Shown here in pieces: positions 1 through 9,370 of a stretch of DNA of 64,000 nucleotides (positions within the stretch are counted from its first letter, which is position 1; each line of letters opens with the position of its first letter). The notes beneath the pieces were generated by a model, which saw nothing but the letters and a program-made list of their open reading frames with translations, did not search any database and was not told where the DNA came from. The position numbers and the translations under genes were made by a program. Origin of the DNA: Zunongwangia pacifica (lineage in GTDB: Bacteria > Bacteroidota > Bacteroidia > Flavobacteriales > Flavobacteriaceae); contig NZ_JAKHSK010000002.1 in NCBI RefSeq assembly GCF_023499215.1, forward strand, positions 186,001-250,000, read 5' to 3'.

Positions 1-804
1 ATTGATATTCCCCATCACCATTCCCATCACTACTACTGCTAAAAGTCCGCTTTCGTGAGCAAACTGGTCAGATAACACAAATACGCCTAGTACTGCGGCA
101 AGTGTAAGGACATTTAATAAATAATGCGGAATAATATTTTTCTTGATGCTGTAGGCCAGCGCATGGGCAAAGGTGAATCCAAAAGTAAATCCAAAGAGCA
201 CAATTTTACCAAATTCCAATAATACAGTTGGCGTATATTCTTTTCCTTTTCCGGCACTAATAAACTCAAATACCAAAACGGCAAAAAGCGCCCCTATAGG
301 ATCGATAAGGATTCCTTCCCATTTTAAAATAGTGGAGACATCTTTTTTAAGCGGAATGTTACGAAGAATAGGCGTGATTACCGTTGGCCCCGTAACAATA
401 ATTAATGAAGCAAATAAAAACGAAATCTGCCAGCTAAGGTCAAAAATATAATGCGCTGCTATCCCGGCGCCTATAAAAGTTATAATTACAGCAACCGTAA
501 TTAACTTCACAATAACAAAGCCTACATTTAAAATTTCGCCTTTTTTAAGCGTTAAACCTCCTTCAAAAAGGATAATACCTATTGCCAGGGAAACAAAATA
601 AAATAAGCTTTCTCCCGGAAACAATCCAGATTCACCGTTCCAAATAGGTTCTATAAGTTTGCTTCCATCCTCTGTAAACAAAGTTGCGATTGGCCCTACA
701 GAAAGTCCAATTAAAATTAACGGAAGGATTGCAGGAATTTTAAATTTCCATGCCACCCACTGTGCCAATATTCCTAAAATTACTATACCTGCTAACTCTA
801 ACAT
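1..804 (-). CDS. Cation:proton antiporter, CPA family (partial, N-terminal part)
   Basis: The reading frame is open from the ATG at 804 down to base 1, so the first 268 residues are visible and the rest lies outside the window. The protein begins MLELAGIVILGILAQWVAWK and is a run of hydrophobic segments (about eight here). It looks like the membrane domain of a CPA-type sodium/proton exchanger. The stretch TGPTVITPIL and the pair Ile-Asp-Pro around D168 (in EGILIDPIGA) match the ion-binding core of NhaP-like exchangers. Such proteins swap cytoplasmic Na+ or K+ for protons. Flavobacterial relatives often carry a cytosolic TrkA-type domain at the C-terminus, which cannot be seen here. It is transcribed away from the next gene (975), leaving a 170-bp divergent spacer. 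Confidence 0.88.
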   Translation of the reverse strand, partial: MLELAGIVILGILAQWVAWKFKIPAILPLILIGLSVGPIATLFTEDGSKLIEPIWNGESGLFPGESLFYFVSLAIGIILFEGGLTLKKGEILNVGFVIVKLITVAVIITFIGAGIAAHYIFDLSWQISFLFASLIIVTGPTVITPILRNIPLKKDVSTILKWEGILIDPIGALFAVLVFEFISAGKGKEYTPTVLLEFGKIVLFGFTFGFTFAHALAYSIKKNIIPHYLLNVLTLAAVLGVFVLSDQFAHESGLLAVVVMGMVMGNIN

Positions 805-974
805 TAATCTTTTCGGTTTGTATTAAAAGCTAAAAATATTAAAAATAGTTTAGTTTGTTCATAACCTGGTCATAAACTGAGAATATTTGTAATCTCATGT
901 TAAATCAGCCCAATTAAACGCTTTTGAGCATTTGATTTAATAATTTGCGATATATTGTGAAAATTTAGTGATTT

Positions 975-1838
975 ATGAAATTATACCCCATCGAAGCAGG
1001 AAATTTTAAGCTGGACGGCGGTGCTATGTTTGGCGTAGTCCCTAAAAGTATCTGGCAAAAAACCAATCCTGCAGATAGCAATAACATGATCGATATTGGC
1101 GCCAAAAGTCTTTTAATCGAAGATGGTAATCAATTAATCCTTATCGATACAGGGCTGGGCAATAAGCAAAGTGAAAAGTTTTTTAGTTATTATTACCAGT
1201 GGGGCGATAATTCTATCGATAAGTCTTTAAAAAAATATGGATTTCATCGAGATGATATTACCGATGTATTTACCACTCATCTCCATTTTGACCATTGTGG
1301 TGGTTGCATACAATGGAATAAAGACCGCACCGGTTACGAAACAGCTTTTAAAAATGCAAAATACTGGAGCAATAAAGATCACTGGCAGTGGGCAACACAA
1401 CCAAATGCCCGTGAAAAAGCTTCTTTTTTAAAAGAAAATATCTTGCCTATAGAAGAAAGTGGAAAGCTTCACTTTGTAGATAGAAAGAATAATGAAAGTT
1501 TTTCAGCTATTCCAGAGCTTGGTTTTGGCGTACTCTTTGTAGATGGCCATACCGACAAACAAATGATACCTCATTTGGAATATAAAGGAAAAAAACTGGT
1601 TTTTATGGCAGATCTGCTTCCAACGGCAGGACACATTCCTTTACCTTATGTAATGGGATACGATACCCGCCCGTTATTAACCTTGCCAGAAAAGAAAACC
1701 TTTTTAGATAAAGCCGCAGATGAAGAAATTTATCTTTTTATGCAACATGATGCGCACAATGAAGTTATAACCGTAAAACACACTGAAAAAGGTGTGAGAC
1801 ATGATCAAACATACACGTTTAATGAATTATTTAACTAA
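975..1838 (+). CDS. MBL-fold metallo-hydrolase
   Basis: A 287-residue cytoplasmic protein of the metallo-beta-lactamase superfamily. The signature H102-x-H104-x-D106-H107 (in TTHLHFDHCGG) gives the two-metal site. Further likely ligands are the His in VDGHTDKQ, the Asp in FMADLLPTAGH and the late His in MQHDAH. No signal peptide is visible. The overall form (LLIEDGNQLILIDTGLGNK near the N-terminus) resembles lactonase or AttM-like hydrolases and other generic MBL hydrolases. The substrate cannot be told from sequence. The stop codon is one base from the ATG of the S8 protease gene, so the two are probably co-transcribed. Confidence 0.85.
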   Translation: MKLYPIEAGNFKLDGGAMFGVVPKSIWQKTNPADSNNMIDIGAKSLLIEDGNQLILIDTGLGNKQSEKFFSYYYQWGDNSIDKSLKKYGFHRDDITDVFTTHLHFDHCGGCIQWNKDRTGYETAFKNAKYWSNKDHWQWATQPNAREKASFLKENILPIEESGKLHFVDRKNNESFSAIPELGFGVLFVDGHTDKQMIPHLEYKGKKLVFMADLLPTAGHIPLPYVMGYDTRPLLTLPEKKTFLDKAADEEIYLFMQHDAHNEVITVKHTEKGVRHDQTYTFNELFN

Positions 1839-1839
1839 A

Positions 1840-3519
1840 ATGAAAATTCCATTTTATAAACCATTATTGGCTGCTACTTCAGCAGCCATTCTTGCGTCTT
1901 GTGGGAGTAGTGCTCCTGCAATTGTTTCAACTCCAATCGCGAATATCGATACGATCCCGCTTAAAGTAACGGCACTTACCGATGCTCAGTTTAAAAACTG
2001 GCCCGAAGCCGATTTGATCTATGATACCATTCCGGGAATGAGTGTGGATAGAGCTTATTCAGAAATCATTAAAAATCAAAAAGGTAAAAAAGTGATCGTT
2101 GCTGTGATCGATAGTGGTACCGATATCGAACACGAAGATCTAAAAAATGTAATTTGGACCAATGAAGATGAAATTCCTGGAAACGGAATAGACGATGATA
2201 ATAATGGGTATATCGACGATGTTCATGGCTGGAACTTTTTAGGAGATGCCGTAGATGAAAACTTAGAATTTGTTAGAATTTACAAAAAATTAAAACCTAA
2301 ATACGAAGGAAAATCGGCCAGTGACATAAGTGAAGCCAATCGCCAAGAATTTATTCTTTTCAAAGATGCTGAAGCTGAATACAACAAAAAACTAACAGAG
2401 GCACAACAAAACCTGGCCCAATACCAGCAAATAAAATCGCAATTGGTCGCTGCGCATCAGGCAGTTTCTTCTCAACTAGGAAAAGAAGATTACACCATGG
2501 ATGAATTAAAAGCAATGCAGGCTACGGCACAACCTTTAAGCCAGTATAAAGCCATGTTGCTTCAAATTCAGCAGAATGTAAACGAAAATATCCCAAAAGC
2601 GATTGAAGAGCTGGATGGGGCGCTCGATTATTATTCAGATCAGGTTAAAGTCAACTTAAATCCAGACCTTAACGGAAGAGAAATTGTTGGGGATAATCCC
2701 GACGACCTTAATGATCGTAATTACGGAAATAACAACGTGATGGGTCCTGAAGCCGATAAAAAAAATATAAAACATGGTACGCATGTTGCCGGGATCATTG
2801 CCGCACAAAGAAATAACGGTATTGGTATGAACGGTGTAGCCCAGAATGTTGAGATAATGGCGGTAAGAGCTGTACCAAATGGCGATGAGTACGATAAAGA
2901 TATTGCGCTTGCCATTAGATATGCTGTAGATAATGGTGCTAAAGTAATTAATACCAGCTTTGGTAAATATTTTTCAACACATCCAGATTGGGTAAGAGAT
3001 GCTATTAAATACGCCGCAGATCACGATGTTTTAATTGTAAATGCCGCAGGTAATGAAAGCTTAAATCTGGATGAAAAAATGGTCTATCCAAACGATCAAA
3101 CCCCAGATAATCCTGTAGAAATTAGTGATAACTTCTTAACAGTTGGTGCTTTAAATTATGATTATGGTGCTAAACTGGTAGCCAATTTTTCTAACTACGG
3201 AAAGAAAAATGTGGATGTATTTGCTCCAGGAAATAAAATCTGGTCTACAACACCAAACAATGAATATGAGTATTTACAGGGAACATCTATGGCTTCACCT
3301 GAAGTTGCAGGAATTGCTGCAATGATTAGATCATATTTTCCTAAATTAACAGCGCCACAGGTTAAAAAGATCATTATGGATAGTGGTTTGCCGGTTCAGG
3401 CTAATGTAATTGTTGGTGGGGATCGATTAAACACACAGGAATTTAGTGAACTTTCTACCTCTGGAAAAATTGCTAATTTATATAATGCACTAATTTTAGC
3501 ATCTAAAGTTTCTAAATAA
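1840..3519 (+). CDS. S8 family serine peptidase, lipoprotein (subtilisin-like)
   Basis: I start this at 1840, one base after the upstream stop codon, because this gives a clean lipoprotein signal (MKIPFYKPLLAATSAAILAS-C21). An in-frame ATG at 1801 would add 13 residues that spoil it. The 559-residue protein has the subtilase triad: Asp91 in VIDSGTDIEHEDL, His312 in HGTHVAGIIAA and Ser483 in GTSMASPE. Between Asp91 and His312 lies an insertion of nearly 200 residues, much of it charged and coiled-coil-like (EAEYNKKLTEAQQNLAQYQQ). Classical subtilisins have only about 30 residues there. It probably acts in the periplasm or on the outer membrane. Its substrate is unknown. Confidence 0.9.
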   Translation: MKIPFYKPLLAATSAAILASCGSSAPAIVSTPIANIDTIPLKVTALTDAQFKNWPEADLIYDTIPGMSVDRAYSEIIKNQKGKKVIVAVIDSGTDIEHEDLKNVIWTNEDEIPGNGIDDDNNGYIDDVHGWNFLGDAVDENLEFVRIYKKLKPKYEGKSASDISEANRQEFILFKDAEAEYNKKLTEAQQNLAQYQQIKSQLVAAHQAVSSQLGKEDYTMDELKAMQATAQPLSQYKAMLLQIQQNVNENIPKAIEELDGALDYYSDQVKVNLNPDLNGREIVGDNPDDLNDRNYGNNNVMGPEADKKNIKHGTHVAGIIAAQRNNGIGMNGVAQNVEIMAVRAVPNGDEYDKDIALAIRYAVDNGAKVINTSFGKYFSTHPDWVRDAIKYAADHDVLIVNAAGNESLNLDEKMVYPNDQTPDNPVEISDNFLTVGALNYDYGAKLVANFSNYGKKNVDVFAPGNKIWSTTPNNEYEYLQGTSMASPEVAGIAAMIRSYFPKLTAPQVKKIIMDSGLPVQANVIVGGDRLNTQEFSELSTSGKIANLYNALILASKVSK

Positions 3520-3531
3520 TAACCCATATTT

Positions 3532-5403
3532 ATGAAAAAACTAATTTTTAGCCTCGCCTTTTTGGTTACTACATTTTCACAGGCACAAAATAATACCTGC
3601 TATTGGCAACAGCATGTAGACTACGATATGGACGTAGACATGAATGTTGAAAATTACCGGTACACCGGTACTCAGGAGCTGGTTTATACCAATAATTCAC
3701 CAGATACATTAACCAAAGTATATTATCACATGTTCTTTAACGCTTTCCAACCGGGAAGCGAAATGGATCGCCGTTTACAGGATATCAAAGATCCAGACTC
3801 AAGAATGGTGAATAATAAAGGGGATCGCCAAAATCCAGATTACGAGAGTAGAATTGCCAAACTTAGCGATGATGAAATTGGTTATTTAAGAGCCACTTCT
3901 TTAACTCAGGATGGTAAAAAAGTAGAGACAGAAGACCAAGAAACTATTCTTGTTGTACATCTTGCTGAACCTATTTTACCCGGTAAATCGACCACCTTTA
4001 AAATGGAATTTGAAGGCCAGGTACCTGTTCAGATTAGAAGATCTGGGAGAAATAATGCTGATGGTGTTGCACTTTCTATGACACAATGGTATCCTAAATT
4101 AGCCGAATATGATTTTGAAGGTTGGCATGCCGATCCCTATATCGCCAGAGAATTTCATGGCGTTTGGGGAGATTTCGACGTGACCATAAATATCGATAAA
4201 GATTATCTTATTGGTGGAACAGGTGTTTTACAAAATCCTGAAGAAATTGGTTTCGGTTACGAAGAAGAGGGTACCAAAGTAAAGCGAAAAGGCAAAAAAT
4301 TAGCCTGGAATTTTAAAGCTGAAAAAGTACATGATTTTGCCTGGGCTGCAGATCCAGAATTTATTCATGATAAGTTGGAAACTGAAAGCGGAGTAACACT
4401 GCACTTTTTATACAAAGACGATCCAAAAGTAACTGAAGCCTGGAAAAAAATTCAGCCAGAAACCGCAAAATTGTTAGCGTTCTTTAATGAGCATATTGGT
4501 CCTTATCCATGGCCACAATACTCGGTTATACAGGGTGGTGATGGCGGTATGGAATATGCCATGTGTACCTTAATTACCGGTGGGGAAAACTATAATAGTT
4601 TACTGGGAACTACTGCGCACGAATTTGCCCATTCCTGGTTTCAGCAGTTATTAGGAACTAACGAGTCTGAGCATCCATGGATGGACGAAGGTTTTACCAC
4701 TTATATTTCTGGATTGGCGCAAAAAACGATTAAGGAAAATTCAGGAAATCCAACTGCCGGATCGTATAGAGGTTACAATTATATTGCCACTTCTGGGCTA
4801 GAGCAACCGCAAACCACGCATGGGGATCGTTATGATATTAATACCGCTTATTCTATCGCTGCATATAGTAAAGGTGCGGTGTTCTTAGCACAACTTGGTT
4901 ATATTATCGGGCAGGAAAATTTAGCTAAAACTTTAAATCGTTACTACGACGAATGGAAATTTAAACATCCTACACCAAATGATTTTATAAGAGTTGCTGA
5001 AAAGGTTTCTGGAGCCGAATTACACTGGTATTTGACTGATTGGACCGAAACTACGAATCAAATCGATTATGCAATTAATAGCGTTGAAGAAGCTGAAAAC
5101 GGAACTAAAGTTACCTTAGAAAGAAAAGGTTTAATGCCAATGCCGGTTGAAGTTACTGTAACCTTAAACGATGGAAGCAAAAAATTATATTATATGCCAT
5201 TGCGCATGATGCGTTGGGAAAAACCTGCTAAAGGCGATGTAGAACGCATTGTAGAAGAAGACTGGCCATGGGCTTATCCAACTTACGAACTGCAAATTGA
5301 TACTCCCAAAGCCGATATAAAATCGATAGAAATCGACGAATCTCAGCTTATGGCAGATGTTAACCGTAGTAATAATACTTACGGGCAGGTAGATTCAGAA
5401 TAA
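3532..5403 (+). CDS. M1 family metallopeptidase
   Basis: A 623-residue secreted zinc aminopeptidase-like protein. It has a signal peptide (MKKLIFSLAFLVTTFSQAQ). The gluzincin motif H363-E364-x-x-H367 is followed 19 residues later by the third ligand E386 (WMDEGFTTY). The exopeptidase motif G-G-M-E-Y at 338-342 corresponds to the GxMEN loop that binds the free amino terminus in M1 enzymes. It sits 12 bp after the S8 protease gene, so both are probably expressed together for periplasmic peptide breakdown. A strong terminator follows at 5424. The family assignment is firm; the exact peptide preference is not visible. Confidence 0.92.
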   Translation: MKKLIFSLAFLVTTFSQAQNNTCYWQQHVDYDMDVDMNVENYRYTGTQELVYTNNSPDTLTKVYYHMFFNAFQPGSEMDRRLQDIKDPDSRMVNNKGDRQNPDYESRIAKLSDDEIGYLRATSLTQDGKKVETEDQETILVVHLAEPILPGKSTTFKMEFEGQVPVQIRRSGRNNADGVALSMTQWYPKLAEYDFEGWHADPYIAREFHGVWGDFDVTINIDKDYLIGGTGVLQNPEEIGFGYEEEGTKVKRKGKKLAWNFKAEKVHDFAWAADPEFIHDKLETESGVTLHFLYKDDPKVTEAWKKIQPETAKLLAFFNEHIGPYPWPQYSVIQGGDGGMEYAMCTLITGGENYNSLLGTTAHEFAHSWFQQLLGTNESEHPWMDEGFTTYISGLAQKTIKENSGNPTAGSYRGYNYIATSGLEQPQTTHGDRYDINTAYSIAAYSKGAVFLAQLGYIIGQENLAKTLNRYYDEWKFKHPTPNDFIRVAEKVSGAELHWYLTDWTETTNQIDYAINSVEEAENGTKVTLERKGLMPMPVEVTVTLNDGSKKLYYMPLRMMRWEKPAKGDVERIVEEDWPWAYPTYELQIDTPKADIKSIEIDESQLMADVNRSNNTYGQVDSE

Positions 5404-5423
5404 TTATAGTTTGATATAGAGGG

Positions 5424-5451
5424 AAAGTCCGGCAGCTGCCGGACTTTTTTT
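5424..5451 (+). terminator. Intrinsic terminator after M1 peptidase gene
   Basis: A 24-base perfect palindrome (AAAGTCCGGCAG and its complement, 5424-5447) runs directly into a T tract. It lies 21 bp after the M1 peptidase stop codon. Confidence 0.9.
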
Positions 5452-5542
5452 GCTTTGAAAAGCTCCGATAAGAAAGAACCTCGGGGTAATCCCACTAGAT
5501 AATAGGAAATTGAATGTCCGCAATAGATCATTATAAGTTGTG

Positions 5543-5657
5543 GTCACCCTGAACTCGTCCTCGATAGCTATCGGGACAGGGTCTCATCACAATATCTTGT
5601 TTTTCAATACAGTATGAGATTCCGGATCAATTCCGATAGCTATCGGAACGGAATGAC
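5543..5657. repeat. Interspersed imperfect inverted repeat (GTCA...TGAC), long form
   Basis: It begins GTCACCCTGAACTCGTCC and ends with GGAACGGAATGAC, so the two arms pair imperfectly. Both arms carry the 12-bp palindrome CGATAGCTATCG (5562-5573 and 5634-5645). The middle contains TCTCATCAC and the facing ATGAGAT. The layout (GTCA..CTGAAC..TCTCAT, spacer, ATGAGA..TGAC) matches the element at 20723-20801, so the two belong to one repeat family. No coding capacity. Confidence 0.75.
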
Positions 5658-5713
5658 GAAAACAACGAATTATTACAAATTACAAATAATCAAATAGGAA
5701 AAGTTAAAAAAAA

Positions 5714-5760
5714 TTCGAGGCAAGCCTGGGAAAATTAATTTCTATAGTGAGGGATTAAAT
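5714..5760. repeat. Short dispersed repeat TTCGAGGCAA...GGGATTAAA
   Basis: About 47 bp beginning TTCGAGGCAAGCCTGGG and ending GAGGGATTAAAT. It aligns along its length with 33413-33460, which begins TTCGAGGCAATCCCTGGGG and ends GGGGGATTAAAA. The core CGAGGCAAGCCT is nearly self-complementary. Function is unknown. Confidence 0.6.
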
Positions 5761-5810
5761 TTCATTTGCCCAATCAATTTTTATACTTTTAAAACCCCAA
5801 CCTCAAGAAT

Positions 5811-6800
5811 ATGAAATTAGCCTTTTTTAGTACCAAATCTTACGATAAAGAATTCTTTGACCCTTATCACCAACAGGAAATCGATTTAAAATATTTTGAA
5901 GTTCGATTATACAAAGACACCGCAAATCTTGCCAAAGGTTATGATGGGGTTTGCGTTTTTGTTCACGACGATTTAGACGAAGAAACGTTAGCGATTTTAG
6001 CTGAAAACGGAGTTAAATTTGTGGTATTACGTTGCGCTGGTTTTAATAATGTAAATCTGGCTGCAGCAGAAAAATTAGGGATTAATGTTTATCGGGTACC
6101 GGCTTATTCACCCGAAGCCGTGGCCGAGCATGCCATCGCCTTAATCCTTACTTTAAACCGAAAAACACACAAAGCCTATAACAGAATTAGAGAAGGTAAT
6201 TTTTCTTTAGAACGCTTACGCGGTTTCAATCTTCATGGGAAAACAGTTGGCGTAATTGGTACTGGTAAAATAGGAAGCATTTTCGCCAAAAACATGAAAG
6301 GTTTTGGATGTAATATTATCGCTTACGACAAGTTCGAAAATAAGGAGATTATAGAACAGGGCGGTACGTATGTTTCTTTTGAAAAGCTTTTAGAACAATC
6401 TGATATTATCTCATTACACTGCCCGTTAAATCCAGAAACCAAGCATATTATCAATAAAGAAAGCTTTAAATTAATGAAAGACGGTATGATGTTAATCAAT
6501 ACCAGTCGTGGCCCATTAATTAACACAGTAGATACTATTGAAGCTTTAAAATCTGGTAAATTAGGCTATTTAGGGATCGATGTTTACGAGCAGGAAGAAC
6601 AATTATTTTTTAAAGATCTTTCTGAAAGTGTGATCAAAGACGATATTATCGCGCGATTAATTTCATTCCCAAACGTACTTATTACCGCGCATCAGGGATT
6701 TTTAACTAAAGAGGCATTACAGCAAATTGCTGAAGTTACCATCCAGAATATTAAAGATTTTAAAGCAGGAAATGCAACCAACAATCAGCTTAAGGTTTAG
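5811..6800 (+). CDS. 2-hydroxyacid dehydrogenase, D-lactate dehydrogenase type
   Basis: A 329-residue NAD-dependent D-isomer-specific 2-hydroxyacid dehydrogenase. The Rossmann dinucleotide motif is G150-T-G-K-I-G155. The substrate-binding and catalytic blocks follow in order: the Arg of INTSRGPLI, the acidic residue in GIDVYEQEEQL, and the His of LITAHQGFLT. Overall it resembles LdhA-type fermentative D-lactate dehydrogenases that reduce pyruvate to D-lactate (the YEQE stretch and a C-terminus without extra domains). Other 2-ketoacids remain possible. It is a single gene behind a repeat-rich spacer, and rnpA follows 37 bp later. Confidence 0.88.
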   Translation: MKLAFFSTKSYDKEFFDPYHQQEIDLKYFEVRLYKDTANLAKGYDGVCVFVHDDLDEETLAILAENGVKFVVLRCAGFNNVNLAAAEKLGINVYRVPAYSPEAVAEHAIALILTLNRKTHKAYNRIREGNFSLERLRGFNLHGKTVGVIGTGKIGSIFAKNMKGFGCNIIAYDKFENKEIIEQGGTYVSFEKLLEQSDIISLHCPLNPETKHIINKESFKLMKDGMMLINTSRGPLINTVDTIEALKSGKLGYLGIDVYEQEEQLFFKDLSESVIKDDIIARLISFPNVLITAHQGFLTKEALQQIAEVTIQNIKDFKAGNATNNQLKV

Positions 6801-6837
6801 TTTGTAAATATCCATTTACAATACCTATTTTTGGGGC

Positions 6838-7245
6838 ATGGAAGAAGGCTTTAAAAAACAGGAAAAATTAAAAAGTAAAATTCTTATCGATAAGCTTTTT
6901 GCTGAAGGGGTTTCGATAAAGAATTATCCGCTTAGATTGGTCTATATTCCTATCAATTTTCAGGATACTCAAACTATTTCAGCTAAAAATAGATATTTTA
7001 AAACTGGATTTTCTGTTCCGAAGAAATTTATAAAAACTGCCGTACAGCGTAATCGCATCAAAAGGTTAATGCGAGAATCTTTCAGAAAAAATAAGTATAT
7101 TGTTATGACCGGGACAAGACAGCAATATGCATTGATGTTTATTTATCTTTCCCGTGAAGACATTTCTCAAATAAAGATGGAGCGGTTAATGATTAACTTA
7201 CTGGAACGCTTAAAACAAAAGGAAAATAGAAGCGTTTTCGATTAA
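6838..7245 (+). CDS. rnpA: Ribonuclease P protein component
   Basis: A 135-residue basic protein with the RNase P protein fold signature. FSVPKKFIKTAVQRNRIKRLMRE carries the RNR motif that contacts the catalytic RNA. RnpA assists P RNA in cutting 5' leaders from precursor tRNAs. In many bacteria rnpA sits beside rpmH and dnaA near the origin; here rpmH is absent and an S41 protease gene follows 36 bp downstream. The ATG at 6838 gives the usual length for the family. Confidence 0.95.
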   Translation: MEEGFKKQEKLKSKILIDKLFAEGVSIKNYPLRLVYIPINFQDTQTISAKNRYFKTGFSVPKKFIKTAVQRNRIKRLMRESFRKNKYIVMTGTRQQYALMFIYLSREDISQIKMERLMINLLERLKQKENRSVFD

Positions 7246-7281
7246 GATGAATACATACTTCATCTTTAAATTAAAAAAAGG

Positions 7282-8919
7282 ATGAAAAAGAAATTCTATA
7301 AACAAGCACTAATCTTAGCTTTTGGTGGAGTAGTGTTATTCACAAGTTTTGGTTTTAAATCTGATTTCTTTGAAATCGCCAAACAAATTGAAATTTTCAC
7401 TACGCTTTTTAAGGAAATCAACATGAATTATGTTGATGAAACCAGCCCGGCAGACCTCATGGATACAGCCATCAAATCGATGTTAACAGAGTTAGACCCT
7501 TATACCAACTTTTGGAGTGAACAGGATGTACAAAGTTCCAGAATTAATATGGAAGGGGAGTATACCGGCATTGGTGCTGCTTTAAAACCCGATGAAGATT
7601 TCCTGTTAATAACTGATGTTTACAAAGATTATCCCGCAGATAAAGCCGGATTAAAACCTGGTGATAAAATCACTAAAATTGGTGATACTAAGGTCTCAGA
7701 TTTTACTGAAGGTGCACAAACTTTGCTAAACGGCTCTATTAATTCTGAAGTAAATATTACTTACCAAAGGCAGGGAAAAACCCAGCAAACCAGTATCAAA
7801 AGAAGTTCGGTTGAATTAAAAGCGGTGCCATTTTATATCCTTTTAGAGGATAATAGTGGATATGTAGTGTTAAGCCGATTTAACCAAAAAGCTTATGAAG
7901 AAACCAGTAGGGCAGTAAAAGACCTAAAAAGTCAGGGTGCCGATAAAATTATTCTTGATCTTAGAGGAAATCCGGGTGGTTTACTAAGCGAAGCCATAAA
8001 TGTGAGTAATATTTTCCTGGATAAAGGAGAACTTATTACCAGTACCAAATCGGTAATCGAAAAATATAACAAGGAATATTACACGCAAAAAGAACCGATA
8101 GATACTAAAATTCCACTTGTAGTTTTAGTGAATGGGCAAAGTGCTTCGGCCAGTGAAATTGTATCTGGTGCCATACAGGATTTAGATCGTGGAGTGGTTG
8201 TTGGTGCCCGTACTTTTGGAAAAGGTTTGGTACAACGCCCCAAAGAGATTGCGTATGGCACGCAGCTTAAAATTACGATTTCACGCTATTATACCCCAAG
8301 CGGACGCTGTATACAGGCTTTAGATTACCGTAAACGCGATGAAAATGGAGAAGCCGTTCGTACAAAAGTGGAAGATTATAATGCTTTTAAGACCAAAAAC
8401 GGAAGAACGGTTTACGATGGCGGCGGAATTTTACCTGATGTTCGCTTAGAATCTTCAGAATACAGTAGCATTACCAGAGCACTTTTAGAGAAGAATGCTA
8501 TTTTTAATTATGCTACTAATTACTATTATCAACATGCTGTTGATAATCCGGTAAACTATGAATTTAGCGATGCCGATTTTAATGATTTTAAAAGCTATTT
8601 AAAAACTTCAGATTTCAACTATAAAACCAATACTGAACAGGAGTTAGAAGAATTGTTGATAACTTCACAATCTGAAGGTTTCCAGCAAGATATCCTTGAT
8701 AGTTATAAACAAATCTCTGCTGAGATCGATAAAAATAAGGCTGAAGAGTTAGACAATAAAAAGCAAGAAATCAAGTCGGTTTTACAGGACCAGATCATTA
8801 AACATTATTTTTACCAGGAAGGTTTATATAAAAATCATGTAGCTCACAGTCAGGAAATAAAAAAGGCCAGGGAAGTTTTAAACAATCCCGGCCAATATGC
8901 TAAGATTCTACAAAATTAA
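7282..8919 (+). CDS. S41 family C-terminal processing peptidase
   Basis: A 545-residue exported protease. An N-terminal hydrophobic segment (residues about 9-25) serves as signal or anchor. A PDZ domain (about 90-170) includes GIGAALKPDEDFLLITDVY. The catalytic core follows: Ser289 in GQSASASEI, Lys314 in TFGKGLVQ and Gln318. The spacing of 25 and then 4 residues equals that of E. coli Prc (S430, K455, Q459). Such proteases trim or degrade periplasmic proteins from their C-termini. Its stop codon is 3 bp from the convergent acetyltransferase stop. Confidence 0.93.
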   Translation: MKKKFYKQALILAFGGVVLFTSFGFKSDFFEIAKQIEIFTTLFKEINMNYVDETSPADLMDTAIKSMLTELDPYTNFWSEQDVQSSRINMEGEYTGIGAALKPDEDFLLITDVYKDYPADKAGLKPGDKITKIGDTKVSDFTEGAQTLLNGSINSEVNITYQRQGKTQQTSIKRSSVELKAVPFYILLEDNSGYVVLSRFNQKAYEETSRAVKDLKSQGADKIILDLRGNPGGLLSEAINVSNIFLDKGELITSTKSVIEKYNKEYYTQKEPIDTKIPLVVLVNGQSASASEIVSGAIQDLDRGVVVGARTFGKGLVQRPKEIAYGTQLKITISRYYTPSGRCIQALDYRKRDENGEAVRTKVEDYNAFKTKNGRTVYDGGGILPDVRLESSEYSSITRALLEKNAIFNYATNYYYQHAVDNPVNYEFSDADFNDFKSYLKTSDFNYKTNTEQELEELLITSQSEGFQQDILDSYKQISAEIDKNKAEELDNKKQEIKSVLQDQIIKHYFYQEGLYKNHVAHSQEIKKAREVLNNPGQYAKILQN

Positions 8920-8922
8920 AAC

Positions 8923-9360
8923 CTATTTTTTCATAGCGATATGCGGGATACCATCTTCCAGGTATCCTTCACCTTCGCACGTAAATCCATGACTTTCATA
9001 GAACTTCACTAAATATTGTTGTGCCGAAAGCTTAATATTATCGGTATTAAAACGTTCTTTTATCGCCTGTATAGAAGCTTTTATGATCTGGTGACCATAA
9101 CCATATTTTCGTTGTTCCTTTTTTACCACAACACGCCCAATTGAAGCTTGTTCAAAATAAAATCCTTTATCAAAACAACGGGTATAAGCCACAATTTCAC
9201 CATTTTCTTCACCAATAATATGTAAAGCTTTATCATCTTTACCATCGATATCCTGGTATACACAATCCTGTTCGACAACAAAAACTTCAGATCGTAATTT
9301 TAAAATATGGTATAATTCGCTTAAGCTAAGCTCGTTAAATGTTTTTATAAGAATGTTCAT
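8923..9360 (-). CDS. GNAT family N-acetyltransferase, ElaA-like
   Basis: A 145-residue protein resembling E. coli ElaA. The N-terminal block LRSEVFVVEQDCVYQDIDGKD and the acetyl-CoA-binding strand-loop-helix (ASIGRVVVKKEQRKYGYGHQII, Q/R-x-x-G-x-G/A pattern) are both present. It should transfer an acetyl group from acetyl-CoA to an amine; the substrate is unknown. It lies downstream of rpiB on the same strand, but a strong terminator (9371-9406) separates them. It therefore probably has its own weak promoter or depends on read-through. Confidence 0.85.
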   Translation of the reverse strand: MNILIKTFNELSLSELYHILKLRSEVFVVEQDCVYQDIDGKDDKALHIIGEENGEIVAYTRCFDKGFYFEQASIGRVVVKKEQRKYGYGHQIIKASIQAIKERFNTDNIKLSAQQYLVKFYESHGFTCEGEGYLEDGIPHIAMKK

Positions 9361-9370
9361 AAGTAGTCTT

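Larger units (their letters stand above)
5404..5810. other. Gene-free spacer with terminator and two repeat units
   Basis: No credible gene is present. The spacer holds the terminator of the M1 peptidase gene (5424-5451), a long imperfect inverted repeat (5543-5657) and one copy of a short dispersed repeat (5714-5760). The promoter of the dehydrogenase at 5811 should lie in the last 60 bases, but I see no clear TAnnTTTG element. Confidence 0.7.

Noticed and set aside
173-451. Plus-strand frame of 92 codons at the left edge
   Set aside because: It is antisense to the antiporter gene, whose frame is open from 804 to the window edge.
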